The notes under the pieces are model-generated. The model worked only from the letters and a program-made list of their open reading frames with translations, did not search any database and was not told where the DNA came from. Shown piece by piece: positions 10,080-21,257 of a DNA stretch of 64,000 nucleotides. The position numbers were made by a program, and so were the translations under genes. The stretch is from Diphasiastrum complanatum (taxonomy: Eukaryota > Streptophyta > Lycopodiopsida > Lycopodiales > Lycopodiaceae), in NCBI GenBank assembly GCA_029204225.1, contig CM055095.1:76185431-76249430 (forward strand). Reading direction: 5' to 3'. The first letter of the stretch is position 1; each line of letters starts with the position of its first letter.

Positions 10080-10930
10080 CAAGTTTGTTTCTTGTTTAAC
10101 CTAGAAGATGAACTATTCGATGTTGGGTGATCAAGATGACACGTATGCTGGCAGATAAATTTCAAGGAGCTCAACATCGTTGAAACTTTTTGGTAGTCCA
10201 CATAAAGCATCTGAACAATTCCAATGATAATTTAAAAAAAAAAAACATTTTCAATTGCAAGGCATAAAGTGTATCAAGTAGCATAACTTATCGGAGCAAG
10301 GTGCCCAACTGATCAAAGAATGTGCGTACAAAAGAGAGAAAATTCTCAGTATCATCAGAAACTTAAACAAATCCCAATCTCACTCGTTCTAGCCCCAAAA
10401 TGCATCGATCAGAATGGAAAAGTTTGTGTTAAGGCAAAAGAAAAGCATGACTGCGTAGGAAAAGTGTACCTTGTGCCTGTTGGATTATTCTCCCATAATC
10501 CTATAGTTAATCTACATCCATTCATTTATCGAGCTCTGTAGTTTTATTCATGTTTCTACACAGTCTACAACAAACACACCAATCGCTTAACATGTGGCTT
10601 CGACAATGACAAACTATCGATGGTGTTGAAGGTTGTTTCCGTCTGTTGTGAAACTTCTATATTCCACACTCCTCCTAAAAAGATAATTTCTAGTTTAAGA
10701 TAACATAGGACTTGTAGAGTAGATCATTTGGTGTGAATATTTAGCCAAATGACATTTGGTTGAAGCCAAATCACCATTGCCATGAGAGGATCTCCTTGAT
10801 GGAAATCCAATACCATCTTTCATGATGATCATTCCACCATTCCTTCCATGCTTGAAGAAGTACCCTTGATTTGAAAGCTCCTTCCCTTAGAAAATTGTTG
10901 CACCATGATGAAAATTCAAGACCTCCATGC
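10080..10930. other. Intergenic stretch, nothing recognised
   Basis: AT-rich sequence with an A tract near 10232. There is a 73-codon plus-strand ORF at 10320-10541 with no recognisable motif. The boundary with the LTR that starts at 10939 is sharp. Confidence 0.3.
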
Positions 10931-10938
10931 CTCATGAT

Positions 10939-11376
10939 TGTGAAAAATTGTCAACTAGTTTGTTGGTTTACTGGCATTTTTGGAGGCCTAAATGAAATCT
11001 CAACTTAGAAATAGTTTCATATTTGTCAATAAACACCTAAATAGTGTTTGTACTAATTTTTAAAGTAGATAAGTGGACGAGGTAGGATTTGGACCCATTT
11101 TAATTGGCTAATTTTGGTACATTGCATCTAGACTAGAATTTCTATGTTTTTTATGAAGTATCTAGAAGTTTCCAAATTAGGTCAAGTTTGGGCCAAGTGG
11201 CCAAATGAAATTTTGAAAGTTATAAATAGTTGTACCTATGTGGAGAAATAATCATCAAAGTTTATTTCTTTGTGGAGAATTCATCTCTTGTGTTTCTATG
11301 TCCATCTCATGTGTTTCTCTCTTGATATCATGAGTTTCTATGTGTAGAATGTTGATTTTGTGGTTGATCTAGCTTT
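10939..11376 (+). repeat. LTR of Copia-C
   Basis: The LTR starts TGTGAAAAATTGTCAAC. About 430 bp match, in inverted orientation, the LTR at 17020-17447 of Copia-D. Similarity ends at GTTGATCTAGCTT near 11375, where the gag-related sequence of Copia-C follows without a clear primer site, so the 3' part of the LTR and the primer site may be lost. Confidence 0.7.
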
Positions 11377-11414
11377 CACAAGTGTGAAATACATTACTGC
11401 AAAGAAGTTGGTAA

Positions 11415-12566
11415 GTGCACAACATCAAGTGAGGCTTGGTAAACTTTGAAGAAGGTTTATGAGTCCAAGTCTACATCTAGGGTCCTAACCCTAAGGAGGC
11501 AAAGGTTTCAAACTCTTCAAAAGAAGGATGAAGGTGCTCATGCTTTTGTTTTGAAAATAAAGCTTTGAGTGATGAACTAGCATGCATTAGTGAAAGCATT
11601 TAGGATGTGGATCTTGTTCAAGTTTCTCTTTATGGCTTGTTGGATAATCATGCTAATTTGGTACAAAGCTTAGCTATTCAAAAGACATTGCCAAGTATGG
11701 AGGATTTGCAATAGATTTTGTTGAATGAGGATTTCAGGTTTCTATCAAGAGATGGATCTACTTATTCATCTCAAGTTGGAGAAGAGACAACTATGTTCAT
11801 CAAAGGCAAGTTCAAGGGCAAAGGCAAAAGCAAGTGGTCAAAGGTTCAAGGTCAAGGTGAGCCTTCTACTTTTGTTGGCAAGAAGAAAGACATATCCAAG
11901 TTAAAATGCTTTTATTGTGGACTCAAAGGACATTTTGCAAGTGATTGCTTCAAGAAGAAGAGAGATCAAGGTGAGAAACAAATCAATCTAACTCTTGATG
12001 AAGATGGTGTTGATGAACAAAATTCAAATGATGCTTTTGTTATGTCATCTTGCTTGTTGGCTAATCATGGAGATATTGATCCTTGGTGGATTGATAGTGG
12101 AGCTACATCACATATGACATATCATGAAGAGTATTATTCATCTTTGATAGCATTTGAAATTAACAAGAAGGTGATCTACACGATCAATGATGGTGAGTGT
12201 GCAATCAAAGGGATTGGCACAATTCCTATTTTTCTCTCTACTAATAGGAATATGAATTTGAAGGATGTTCTGTTCAATCCATCTATCACTAAGAACCTTC
12301 TTAGTGTGAGTCAAATGCTTGACAAGGGTTTCAAAGTGGAGTTTGATGGCGATGCTTGTTTGATCAAGGAGGAGGATGAATTGATTGCAAAAGGGAAGAG
12401 GCAAGGCAAGTTGTTCAAACTTGATGCTTTTGTTGTTGCTAACCAAGTTGGATGTATGGAAAAGGAGAAATTGTCAATGCAAGAGGTATGGCTCAAGAGA
12501 TTGGGGCATCTCAACTACAAGTCATTGGAGGTGATGCCAAAGATGAACAAATCGTTATGGAAGTAA
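11415..12566 (+). pseudogene. Copia-C gag and protease
   Basis: The gag frame begins mid-protein (SSEAW, then TLKKVYESKSTSRVLTLRR) with a frameshift near 11562 and stops before 11718. From 11718 a continuous 282-codon frame gives a Lys/Gly-rich tail, the complete zinc knuckle CFYCGLKGHFASDC, the protease motif WWIDSGATSHMT, the segment GIGTIPIFLSTNRN with LLSVSQML, and the first part of the pre-integrase motif (LKRLGHLNYKSLEV). It stops at LWK where a gypsy fragment begins. The sequence is closest to Copia-A and Copia-M of this window. It is the best-preserved gag-protease stretch here, although integrase and reverse transcriptase are lost. Confidence 0.85.
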
Positions 12567-12569
12567 GAA

Positions 12570-13450
12570 AGTATCAGCTCAACTCCCGCAAAAAACTACT
12601 ATGGTGAAAGTTTCAAGGATAGATCCACCAAGGGCACCTGTGAGCAAGAAGATCCAGTTGAAGCAACGCTGCAACCAGGTGATTTGATGGAGTGATCTAC
12701 CCGAAGAAGCTATAGCTACAGTGGATGTTGATATTTGCAACCACAAGGCGAATGTCGCACCAGTTCTGAAGAAAGACAACAAGGCCGAATCCACCAATTT
12801 TTTATCCGATTTGCAAGCCGACAACTTAGTGATACAGAAATGAATTATTCAACCACAAAGAGGGAAGCACTGGCAATGATATATGCAGTTAAAAAGTTTT
12901 GGCACTACCTGATGGCCACACACTTTGCTTTTTATACGGACCATCAACCCTTGCTCTATCTCGTTAACAAAACTATCACTACCAAAGGCGAATCAGTGGA
13001 AATTGATCTTGAAAGCTAGACCTTATCAGCTGATTGCCGGCCAACTGTACCGAAGAGGACCAGATGGGATCCTTCGACGGTGTATTCTTCTTCATGAGGC
13101 CACCTAGATCATTTTGCTTTCACATGAAGGCATGGGTGGACCAACGAGATTGAATTATAACCTTCTACACCCGGTCTTAGCCCAAGCACCATTTGAAAAG
13201 TGGGGATTGGATTACATTGGTCCAATTCATCCTACAGCAAGAAGTACCCAGGCTCGATACATAATCGTGGCCACCGACTACCTCACCAAGTGGGTCGAAG
13301 CCAAGGCAGTAAGAGTAGATGATGCTATGACCACCGCCAAGTTTCTCTATGAAAATATCATTGTGCTCTTTGGGTGCCCGGTGGAGATAGTCAGCGATCG
13401 TGGGAGTCATCTCATCAATGAGACCATCAAGGTCCTGTTGGAGGTTGAGT
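12570..13450 (+). pseudogene. Gypsy fragment: RNase H and integrase with internal deletion
   Basis: RNase H motifs are visible from about 12800: FASRQLSDTEMNYSTTKREA, then LAMIYAVKKFWHYLMATHF and TDHQPLLYLVNK, as in Ty3/gypsy pol. A frameshift follows (ARPYQLIAGQLYRRGPDGIL), then the segment before integrase (LLSHEGMGG) is joined directly to APFEKWGLDYIGPIHPTA. The zinc-binding integrase N-terminus between these two points is deleted. The core holds DYLTKWVEAKAVR and the SDRGSH motif, and ends before the catalytic Glu. The first 160 bp are unassigned. Confidence 0.8.
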
Positions 13451-13860
13451 AAGATCAATATTGGATAGTAGTCCTTGGATAGATGGCCTCTTTTGCAATA
13501 GAAGTGACAACAATGTATTCAAACTCGGTAGATGATAGTGACACAGATGTTTGCTTTATATTGTTCCACAATATTGGGCCTTTGTCAAATAGAAAGACAA
13601 AGCCAGATGTAGACTTTCTAGTCTCAATATCCCCAACCCAATCAACATCTGCAAATCCTTCAGAAATATTGATAGTTTGGCTAGCTCCATGACAGATGCA
13701 TAAATCTTATAGCTTGTAGATACTTCGAGACTTTCATAAGTGCTTTCCAATGTGTCAAAGTAGGATTTGATAGAAATTAACTTAATAAACTGATGAAATA
13801 GGCTAGATCATGCCTATTGCAAAGCATTGCATACATTAAGAAACCAAAAATGGAATGAAA
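13447..13860 (-). pseudogene. Copia-G reverse transcriptase end and RNase H
   Basis: On the minus strand the order is a degraded reverse-transcriptase end (sequence like SGSLMYAM with HDLAYFISLLS, and NPTLTHWKAL), then an RNase H stretch (GFADVDWVGDIETRKSTSGF, PILWNNIKQTSVSLSSTEF and EYIVVTSIAKEAIY) that ends with a stop at 13447. Several frame changes are needed between the first and second parts. The fragment directly abuts the gypsy fragment at about 13450. Its gag, primer site and 5' LTR lie at 14700-15758; most of pol between them is lost. Confidence 0.75.
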
Positions 13861-13869
13861 ATTAGAGTG

Positions 13870-14690
13870 TTTCATATATTCTTTTTCAATAATAATCTAT
13901 GAACACTAATTTTTTAGCAATCAACGAGTTTTTTTTTATAATGAGAATGGTAATAAAATTGCTTTGATGGAGTCAACTATGAGAATTACATTTCAAGATT
14001 TGAAGCAACTCTACATTAGACAACTGTTTAGTGTATTTGATGTGGTAATGACAAAAGGAGTTGGCAGGATTCTAACCATTTTTCCTAGTCATATATGTCA
14101 TTTGGATTCTATTTTCAAGGAAAAATAAGTTAATTTGAAAAGCGGATTCAAGGCTGTTAAACTTTTCACATATAGATGATCAAATAGATTCTTTTGTTAT
14201 ATGGGATTTAAATAATCCAAAGGAGGAATTCATTGCTTGTATATCAAATGCATTGCAGAGAAATAAACCATTATTCCTTATTATGGAACAATTTACCAAG
14301 TAGCAACTCCGGCTACAGGGATAAAAAGAGATGCATCACAAATTGAATAGCTTATCCAATTAAGAAAGATATTGGAAAAAAAGACTTGTTGCATGTATTC
14401 TATCAACCCATGTAGGAATAGATGCTACTCAAGGAAAATACGTGTTTCATAAAACTCTTTTATAGTGATCTTATTAAATCAATGAGATGAATTTGTAGAT
14501 CAAATATTCTTTTTACAAAAGATTTGTTACAACCTTGCTCTATAATAAATAGTTTAGAAACGGAACCTGAAGTAGTAGTTTTGGTATTTGAAGTATAGAA
14601 CCATAGAATGGAAACCAAATGTAGCAATACCTGACTAGTGAATAATGGTTATTGATTGGAATATTACATATATTGTTAGGTATTGGCTCT
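13870..14690. other. AT-rich interior of Copia-G, unassigned
   Basis: This lies between the RNase H and gag remnants of the same minus-strand element. I see no protease, integrase or reverse transcriptase motif. It is either decayed pol or later inserted DNA. Confidence 0.3.
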
Positions 14691-14699
14691 CCAATACTT

Positions 14700-15040
14700 G
14701 ACAATATTTGAATTGGAGCTTGAAGAGCCAACAACTGTTGATTGATTCAACATGGATTTAAGGTGATTTACGTCATCGCTAATAGTGCAAAGTTTTGACA
14801 TTTTGTCAGCAAAAAACTTATTTATCAAATAGAGCCTTGCAGTAACATCATGAGTTTCATAGATACTAGTTAAAGTATCTCATGCCTCCTTGGATGTACT
14901 ATTACAACTAATGTGGGAGATTTGTGAATCCTTTAGATCCATTTTGACCCTAAAATACCCTCGATAGCCATAGAGATGCAACTACACTCTCTAGATCTTG
15001 ATTTCAAGGCAAATTTTTCATCACTCGATGTATGCATGGA
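14700..15040 (-). pseudogene. Copia-G gag remnant
   Basis: Downstream of the primer site the minus strand contains, across a few stops and frame shifts, SIYETHDVTARLYL and KFFADKMSKLCTISDDV. These match the UBN2-type copia gag segment with the pattern E-T-H-D-V-T..L.L...F. The zinc knuckle is not found. Confidence 0.6.
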
Positions 15041-15051
15041 TATCTTAGGTA

Positions 15052-15064
15052 GGCTCTGATACCA
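15052..15064 (-). promoter_or_regulatory. tRNA-Met primer site of Copia-G
   Basis: The minus strand reads TGGTATCAGAGCC directly after the LTR end TTAACA. This is the consensus copia primer site. Confidence 0.85.
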
Positions 15065-15758
15065 TGTTAAATTTCACATGTGTGAGACAGTCCAAAAGTG
15101 ATTGATCTCCTAAGATGTGGGTGATTGCACAAAGATCAAAACTATAAATTGAATTCCAAGATCTATCTCACAAATCTGAGGCAAGAGCACAATGAAACAT
15201 GCATAAATCATTCACCAAAGTACATTCACATGTGTGGGAGACTTGTGATGAAAAAAACTAAGTGTAAATAAGCCTTTCTCTCTGGTAGAGAGAGAATCCA
15301 AGTTCAAAGCCTTGGGTAGAGAGAGAAAGCCAAAAAGACTCAAAATGTAGAAACTCACATAATCTCCATAAAACTTGCAATCTAAGACACATATAAGTAG
15401 CAAATTGAGATGAAGGGGAGTGAAACATGATTGGACTCTTCTTTTTCTCCTCTAAATGTGATTGGCTTAGTGATATAATCTCACACTTGATTGGACCGAT
15501 TTCATGGGTCTCTAGCTTGTGATTGGTCACATGATCTCAATACAACACATAGGAAGTGTAACTAGCCCTCTACCATCATGACATGTGTCAAGTGCCTAGC
15601 TTACTCTTGGATTTGGCATAATCATCATGTGGCTTGTGTACTTGCTCGAGTTACCTCTAATATCAAAATTGGCCTATTCACATACTAACATGTGTAATGA
15701 CACAAAACAGTCAATATAGCCCCTAACTCAACATAGATAACTTTTTCTATTTTTCACA
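15065..15758 (-). repeat. 5' LTR of Copia-G (694 bp)
   Basis: The LTR begins TGTGAAAAATAG at 15758, ends TTAACA at 15065 (TG...CA), and is followed at once by the primer site. Its 3' end resembles that of the LTR at 43757-45108. No partner LTR of the same element is present. Confidence 0.75.
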
Positions 15759-15910
15759 ATCAGTAACCCCACATGTTTGACACATCATATTTTACACATA
15801 AGTTGCTTAATGAAGGTCTCAAAATTTTTAATCTGTAAATGTATATATGAAGAACGCATGTGAAAGGATTCATTACCTAATGGAATTGGTCTTGAGCATG
15901 AATTCCAACA
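15759..15910 (-). repeat. Truncated LTR start of Copia-N
   Basis: The sequence TGTTGGAATTCATG at 15910 follows a polypurine tract (AAGAGAGAG, 15911-15920) that lies downstream of a copia RNase H. The LTR is cut after about 150 bp by the LTR of Copia-G. Confidence 0.6.
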
Positions 15911-15920
15911 CTCTCTCTTA

Positions 15921-16186
15921 ATGTGGATCCTGAAAAACTTTGATCTTCAGATTTAGCATATTGTTAGATCTGAGATGATGCTCCTTTGATAGTGCCTTGG
16001 TGCAGTAATTTGTTGCCTATAATTCTGTCCTGCAGTAAACCAAAGAAATTTCCTTGCTTTGCACTTTCTCTCTAAGGTAGTGATACCTGATTTCGATATG
16101 CTTGCTTCGAAAGTGAAATCTCAGATTCAGAGAGTGTGCAATGGCGCTTTGATTGTCACAGTAGAGGGTCGTTGGATGTGACTAGA
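15921..16186 (-). pseudogene. Copia-N RNase H C-terminal part
   Basis: The minus strand reads LYCDNQSAIAHSLNLRFHFR, then SKHIEIRYHYLREKVQ and ISLVYCRTE, a copia RNase H with its usual D-N-Q-S-A-I and K-H-I-E-I motifs. One stop follows (near 16018), then the frame runs to the polypurine tract at 15911-15920. The upstream part of the element is missing: an unrelated ORF begins at 16199. Confidence 0.75.
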
Positions 16187-16198
16187 TAATATCGATAT

Positions 16199-16654
16199 TT
16201 GCAAGCAGGTTCCTCAGCCAAATTGCCTAAGGAGGATCTCATCTCAGTCAAGAAGATGATGGTAGAATTCTCATATCTACCAAAAATCCAAGTGCATGAT
16301 GGAGATTTGCCAAGGCTTGAGGAGGAGACTTCTCAACACATGGTTCCAAGGAGATTCTCAAGAGGCAAGGCCGAGTCTATGTGGCTCACAATTCATGGCA
16401 AAGAGGGGCAATTTTCAGGTGGTATCTACTCCAACATATTCACTTTTGCTTCTCTTCCATTATTTGATGTACCATCTTGCTTTATTGAGATTTCTACATC
16501 TCAAAGTTCAAGTGAGGCAATGCTAGTCTTGTATGATGTCTCTTGTATGGACATATTTCATGTCTTTTATGGCCTAGATATGTTTCCAAATCATTTTGAA
16601 AGCAAGTGGTTGTGTCATCAAATGTATGCTCTTAGATCTTGTAAGAGCAAGTGA
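16199..16654 (+). CDS. Unidentified 151-codon ORF between copia fragments
   Basis: An open frame (MQAGSSAKLPKEDLISVKKM at the start, ending RSCKSK) with no copia or gypsy motif. It lies between Copia-N RNase H and the LTR of Copia-D. Composition is soluble, without a clear membrane segment. It may be a captured host-gene fragment, an exon, or chance. The region up to 17015 carries a further 79-codon ORF (16758-16997), also unidentified. Confidence 0.25.
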   Translation: MQAGSSAKLPKEDLISVKKMMVEFSYLPKIQVHDGDLPRLEEETSQHMVPRRFSRGKAESMWLTIHGKEGQFSGGIYSNIFTFASLPLFDVPSCFIEISTSQSSSEAMLVLYDVSCMDIFHVFYGLDMFPNHFESKWLCHQMYALRSCKSK

Positions 16655-17019
16655 GATAATCTCTCATAGTGTGAAAAATATTGTTTTTCCATTTGTGAGG
16701 GAATTTGTAAACTTCTCTTGAGATTAAGCGAATCATACACAAAGGACACTTACATCTTTGAGAAAGTATGCAAAAGTTCATAGTATGTGGACTAGTCAAG
16801 CTAGAGTGCAAAATCTTGGCAATCAACCTTTTTGCCTATCTTGTGCTCTTGATCTTCATGGTGATTATTGTGAAAAATCAGAGATCAAAACACGTTTAGT
16901 TCATCAATTATCTTTAGCCAAATTTGGTTTCACATCTAGAAATAGCAAGAAGATAGAAGTCACTAGTTTATGCATGCTAGAACTTAGAAATGAATAATGA
17001 TCTGATCATAAACACTTGA

Positions 17020-17447
17020 TTATGGCTTAGAAGCTAGATCAACCATAAAATCAACATTCTACACATAGAAACACATGAGATGGACATAGAAACACAAGAG
17101 ATGAATTTTCCACAAAGAAAGAAACTTTGATTATTATTTCTCCACGCACTTTCATCTATTTATAGCTTCCAAAATGTCATTTGGTCACTTGCCCCACACT
17201 TGACCTAATTCGGAAACTTCTAGATACTTCATCAAAGACCTAGAAATTTTAGTCAAGATGCAATGTACCAAAATTAGCCAATTAGAATGAGTCCAGATCC
17301 TACCTCATCCACTTATCTACTTGCCAAAAATAACACAAACACTATTTAGGCCTTTATTGACAAATATGAAACTATCTCTAAGGTGAGATTTCATTGTGGC
17401 CTCCAAAAATGTCAATTAACCAACAAATTAGTTGCAAAATTTTCACA
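17020..17447 (-). repeat. 3' LTR of Copia-D
   Basis: The LTR starts TGTGAAAATTTTGCAAC at 17447, directly after the polypurine stretch GTTGAAGAGGGAG (17448-17460), and matches the LTR of Copia-C in inverted orientation over about 430 bp. Its lower boundary is set only by the end of that match. Confidence 0.7.
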
Positions 17448-17919
17448 CTCCCTCTTCAACTAGTTTTAGCATAGATTTAATCACACTATTGTGATCCAAC
17501 TTGAGAATGATCTCCATCCTAAGCATAGACCTCCTTTCTATGGTTTTATTGTAACTTTCATAATTGATATAGAGAATAGTGTCGAAATTGGATGCTTCAC
17601 TATTTCTCACATCAATTTTACACATGTAACTAGAACATGAAGAACCAAATAGAATGTAAATGTAATGCTTCCTCCATGCTTCCAACTTTGAACTCTCTGA
17701 AAAATAACAGCAACCAAACAATAAATGTGAGTAATCAACTATTGCTTGCATGTATCCTCCATCTTTGTCCTTCCTTAATATGTATCCATCATGAACATCC
17801 GTCAATGAGCCTCCATCTCCATCTTGCCATAAAATATCATCAACCTTTGATGACTTGATCATGAATGAGTGATATAATGAGCCTCCTTTAGCTTCATTTC
17901 CATAAGCAAAACCAGCCAA
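17448..17919 (-). CDS. Unidentified ORF upstream of the Copia-D polypurine tract
   Basis: A 158-codon open frame (MAGFAYGNEAKGGSLYHSFM at the start) ends at KLVEEGV with its stop inside the polypurine region. The last dozen residues (SVIKSMLKLVEEGV) resemble the copia polyprotein tail. The preceding 140 residues, including DGDGGSLTDVHDGYILRKDK, show no RNase H motif, although RNase H is expected here. RNase H appears to have been replaced by unrelated DNA in frame with the tail. Confidence 0.35.
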
Positions 17920-18087
17920 GAATTATAGTACAACTCCATCATCAAAATGATGCAAAACAATCTAGCTAGTTTTACCATATTCTAACAATTTGCACACATT
18001 CACATGAAATTGCTCAAACATGAGACAGAACAAGTAAAGTAAAATTGAACAACACTTCCTTGCTGCTCCCTTGGCCTTACTTGAGTC

Positions 18088-19297
18088 TTAAATAACCTGC
18101 AAAAACATATCCAAAGTATCTTTGCCACTTGACTTCCCTTTGATGCTCTTGACTAGCTCCAAATTTCTACCTTTTCTTTTTTTGTTGTTGAAGCCCATCC
18201 ACTTGACCATCAAAGCCATTGAACAATTTTTTTTTGCAGATCCGTTAGTTGCATCCATTCCATGAAAACCACCATCCACTTGCATAGCATCCTCTACACA
18301 AGAAAATTCACCAAAATATGTGAGAAATGCAAAATGAGTAACTTCCACTTGCTTACCATGCTCATCATAAGTGAGTCTCAAAGGTTGTTGCCTTTGCCTT
18401 GATGTCCTCCTTGGATTTTGGATTGAAGTAGGATCTTCAACATCAACATCCAAAGTATCATCAACAATGTCATCATCAAGAATGTTAGATCCAACATCCA
18501 CACCACCACTTGAAGACACTTTTTAAAAGTTTTCCTCATAAAAAATGACATCTCTTCCAATGAACACTTTCTTAATTGAAGGAAGAAAAACTTTGTAAGC
18601 CTTGCTTACCTCACTTTAAACAACAAAAATACCTTTTTTTGAAGATGGATCATCCTTTGTCCTATCATCAAGAGTGATGTTGATATAGCAAATGCATCCA
18701 AAAGTTTGAAAAACTTGACACTTGGCCTTCTACCAAACAACATCTCGAAAGGGGTCTTTCCATCCAATACCACTCTCGACCATCTATTGCATAGAAAATT
18801 AGCACACAACAAAGCTTGATCCCAAGAGGATTTAGGAAGATTTGCACCTAACCTCATGGCTTTGGCACCTTCACATAAGGTTTCTTCCTCTCGTCCACTC
18901 CATTTTTTTGTGGTGTCCTTGGGCTTGTGTACTCCCTCTTGATCCCATTCGCATTGGTAGAAATGTACTCACTGTCATTGTCACTCCTCAAGCACTTGAT
19001 CTTGGTAGAAAATTGAATCTCCCTTGCAATCTTGAACTTGAAAAAGACATCAAACATCTCATCTTTGCTTTTTAGTAGATAGACCCAACAAAATCTACTA
19101 AAATCATCAATAAAAGTCACATACATTTTAGCACCTCCATTGCTAATTGTAGTAACACCATGAATATTCGAATGCACAAGTTGAAAAGGCTTACTTGACC
19201 TTGATGTAGATCTCTTGTAAGGTAACCTATGTGATTTTGATAAAGCACAAACATGATTCAAGCTTGTTAAAGAATTGGGAAGACCAAACATAGGATG
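18088..19297 (-). pseudogene. Copia-D integrase and reverse transcriptase start
   Basis: The fragment begins inside the pre-integrase domain (CALSKSHRLPYKRSTSRS) and carries the integrase core: the first Asp in TFIDDFSR, the second in RSDND, and Glu in GVDERK. A frameshift follows near 18856, then MRLGANLPKSSWDQALLCAN and KTPFEMLFGRRPSVK. After another break come KAYKVFLPSIKK with RDVIFYEENF, a stop, and the acidic linker up to PLRLTYDEHGKQ and SCVEDAMQ, where similarity to reverse transcriptase ends near 18260. The remaining codons down to 18088 are Lys-rich and unassigned. The upper end is cut by gypsy G2. It is the only copia integrase here with all three catalytic positions visible. Confidence 0.8.
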
Positions 19298-19303
19298 TAG
19301 GAC

Positions 19304-21257
19304 CTACTCATCAGTCAGCTCAGTCTCCTTGTTATAAGTCAGAGCATGTTGCCAAGGGACTAAATCATCGTCCATTGAATTCTCAATAGATTCCGCTGAC
19401 AGCCATGTTACGTTTATCATATTCACTTTAAATGTAATTGGTGTATCCATGGTGTAACACTTGGGTGAAGATGTGCTAGGTCCAGGATCTGATTCATATT
19501 GACATGCTTGGTAGTCAATAGTTGCTAATACATCTGTCCATCTCATGACATCCGTCTCTAAATCGTAGTGACCACCCTTGGCTTGCCTTGGGCGATCTAT
19601 CGTGTGATTTGTCATGGATGATCTGTCATCAACCTTGGGTGCAAGTGGTTTCACCCCCCATGTGGTTGGATCGACCTTTACAGCCCGCTCTCTGTTCTCA
19701 AAGGTGAGTTTTCCCATACCCAGTTGTGTACTACTTGCGCAATCCTCAACCATGGTCTTTCCAGTAAAATGTGGTATGCAGATGGAGATTTAGGTATATT
19801 CATTACTACAAAGGTGATCACAAACTGCATGCCTGCTATTTTTATAGGGATATCGACAACCACACCCTTCGGTTTTACACAAGTTTGATCCTCTAGCTTG
19901 ATGGCAAATCTTGCTGGCTTCAATCCCAATAAACCTCACTTTTGATACAAAGTAGTGGAGATCAAATTGACACCTGATCCTCCATCTACTACTGCTGCCT
20001 CATCCTCAAATCTCTTGTGTTTGATTGGTAGGGTGATGTTGTGTTCCTCACTTTCCCATGCTGCCCTGATGTGGAGGACATTACTAGTCTCTTCGTAGCC
20101 CGTACAATATATGGGCTCAGGCGCTATTGGCTCCGCGTCCACTTTGGCCCATTCAACTAGAAGGCTTTTAGTTTGTGGTGCAATCTGTAGTAATTACCCG
20201 AGGGGTAAGCTAACATGGCTCACTAGTAAGCTTGTGAGCCTTTTAGTGCGCGGTTCCTCGGGCTCTACCATGTGGAAAGGTGGTTCATGACGATGCAATC
20301 GATCATTCTGAATAGTGCACGATGGTGAGCCCGTTCGTGGTTTCCGTTCGTCATCAACAAGAGGTTCCATAGGATTGTCCTTTGCGTGCTCTTTTTCCTC
20401 CACTTGTGCTCTCTGTACCCAGTGCTGTATCTTCTGGTACTGTCTCCTTTCTCTCCTCACATTCGGATATGGCACTGAAGTTAAGGGTTGGTGACCGATG
20501 GTGGTGGTGAGGGAGCCACTTCCTTCCTCTTCTGTGCTCATGTAACGGCTAACACAGGGGCATGGAATTGTTGCCTCTCTAGTGGCATCCCCTCTGAAAC
20601 TATTGCTTGTTGTATTGCAATGAAGTTCAATGGTGCGCTAGTCCCAGGTCCCAATGACAATTTTTGTAGTAGTGTCCATAGCCGCATTCTTGGCAAAAGG
20701 ATGTATATTTCCCCTTGTAAGGACATTCAACAATTCTGTGTCCCTAGCCACATCTTTAGCAGCCATAATTTCTTCCGCCTTGACGCTGAGTTTGAACTGC
20801 ATAGGCCGCAATATATTCTTTTATGGCAGGATCCATAAATGGTTCATCCGGCCCATAGCATTGCTACTGCTCATGTTGAAGTGATATTGGCATCTCTGGT
20901 TCTGCTACTGTTAAGTTTACGTGGGCCACCTGTTGATTGGCTGGCCCCGATGGTGCAGGTAAGGCCATACGCTGTTGATTATTTGGTGTGCTATACCTCG
21001 GTGCCGCATTTGGTGCCCCTAGATAATAGGGGCAAGAAGTCTAATAAGGACTCCATTTCCTGTTGGACAATTCCGGGGTTAAATGGGCAAAATGCCGTAT
21101 CGTGCGATGCTCCATTGCACAAATGACAAAATCTATGGGTCAATCTCAAAATGCTTTAGGACAGGGCACTTGTTCGCTGTATGATTTTGTGTGCATACTG
21201 AACACCATACATTTTTGCGTCGGGGATACTGTAGCTGGTTTTGTTCCGGTAGATCGT
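19304..21257 (-). pseudogene. Gypsy G2 gag zinc knuckles and protease region
   Basis: Reading down from 21257: two knuckles CSVCTQNHTANKC and CHLCNGASHDTAFC (the second with ideal spacing), then near 20770-20670 two more with C-x2-C-x3-H-x4-C spacing. The first of these is broken by two stops and the second reads CQECGYGHYYKNC. A hydrophilic segment follows (20541-20194), then the protease with AVVDGGSGVNLIS (about 20030-20000) and LLERPWLRIAQ (about 19770), typical of the DGGSGVN class of plant gypsy proteases. A Ser/Asp-rich tail ends at 19304, where Copia-D begins. Reverse transcriptase and integrase are absent. The segment near 21060-21257 is a close copy of 2665-2910 in gypsy G1. Confidence 0.8.
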
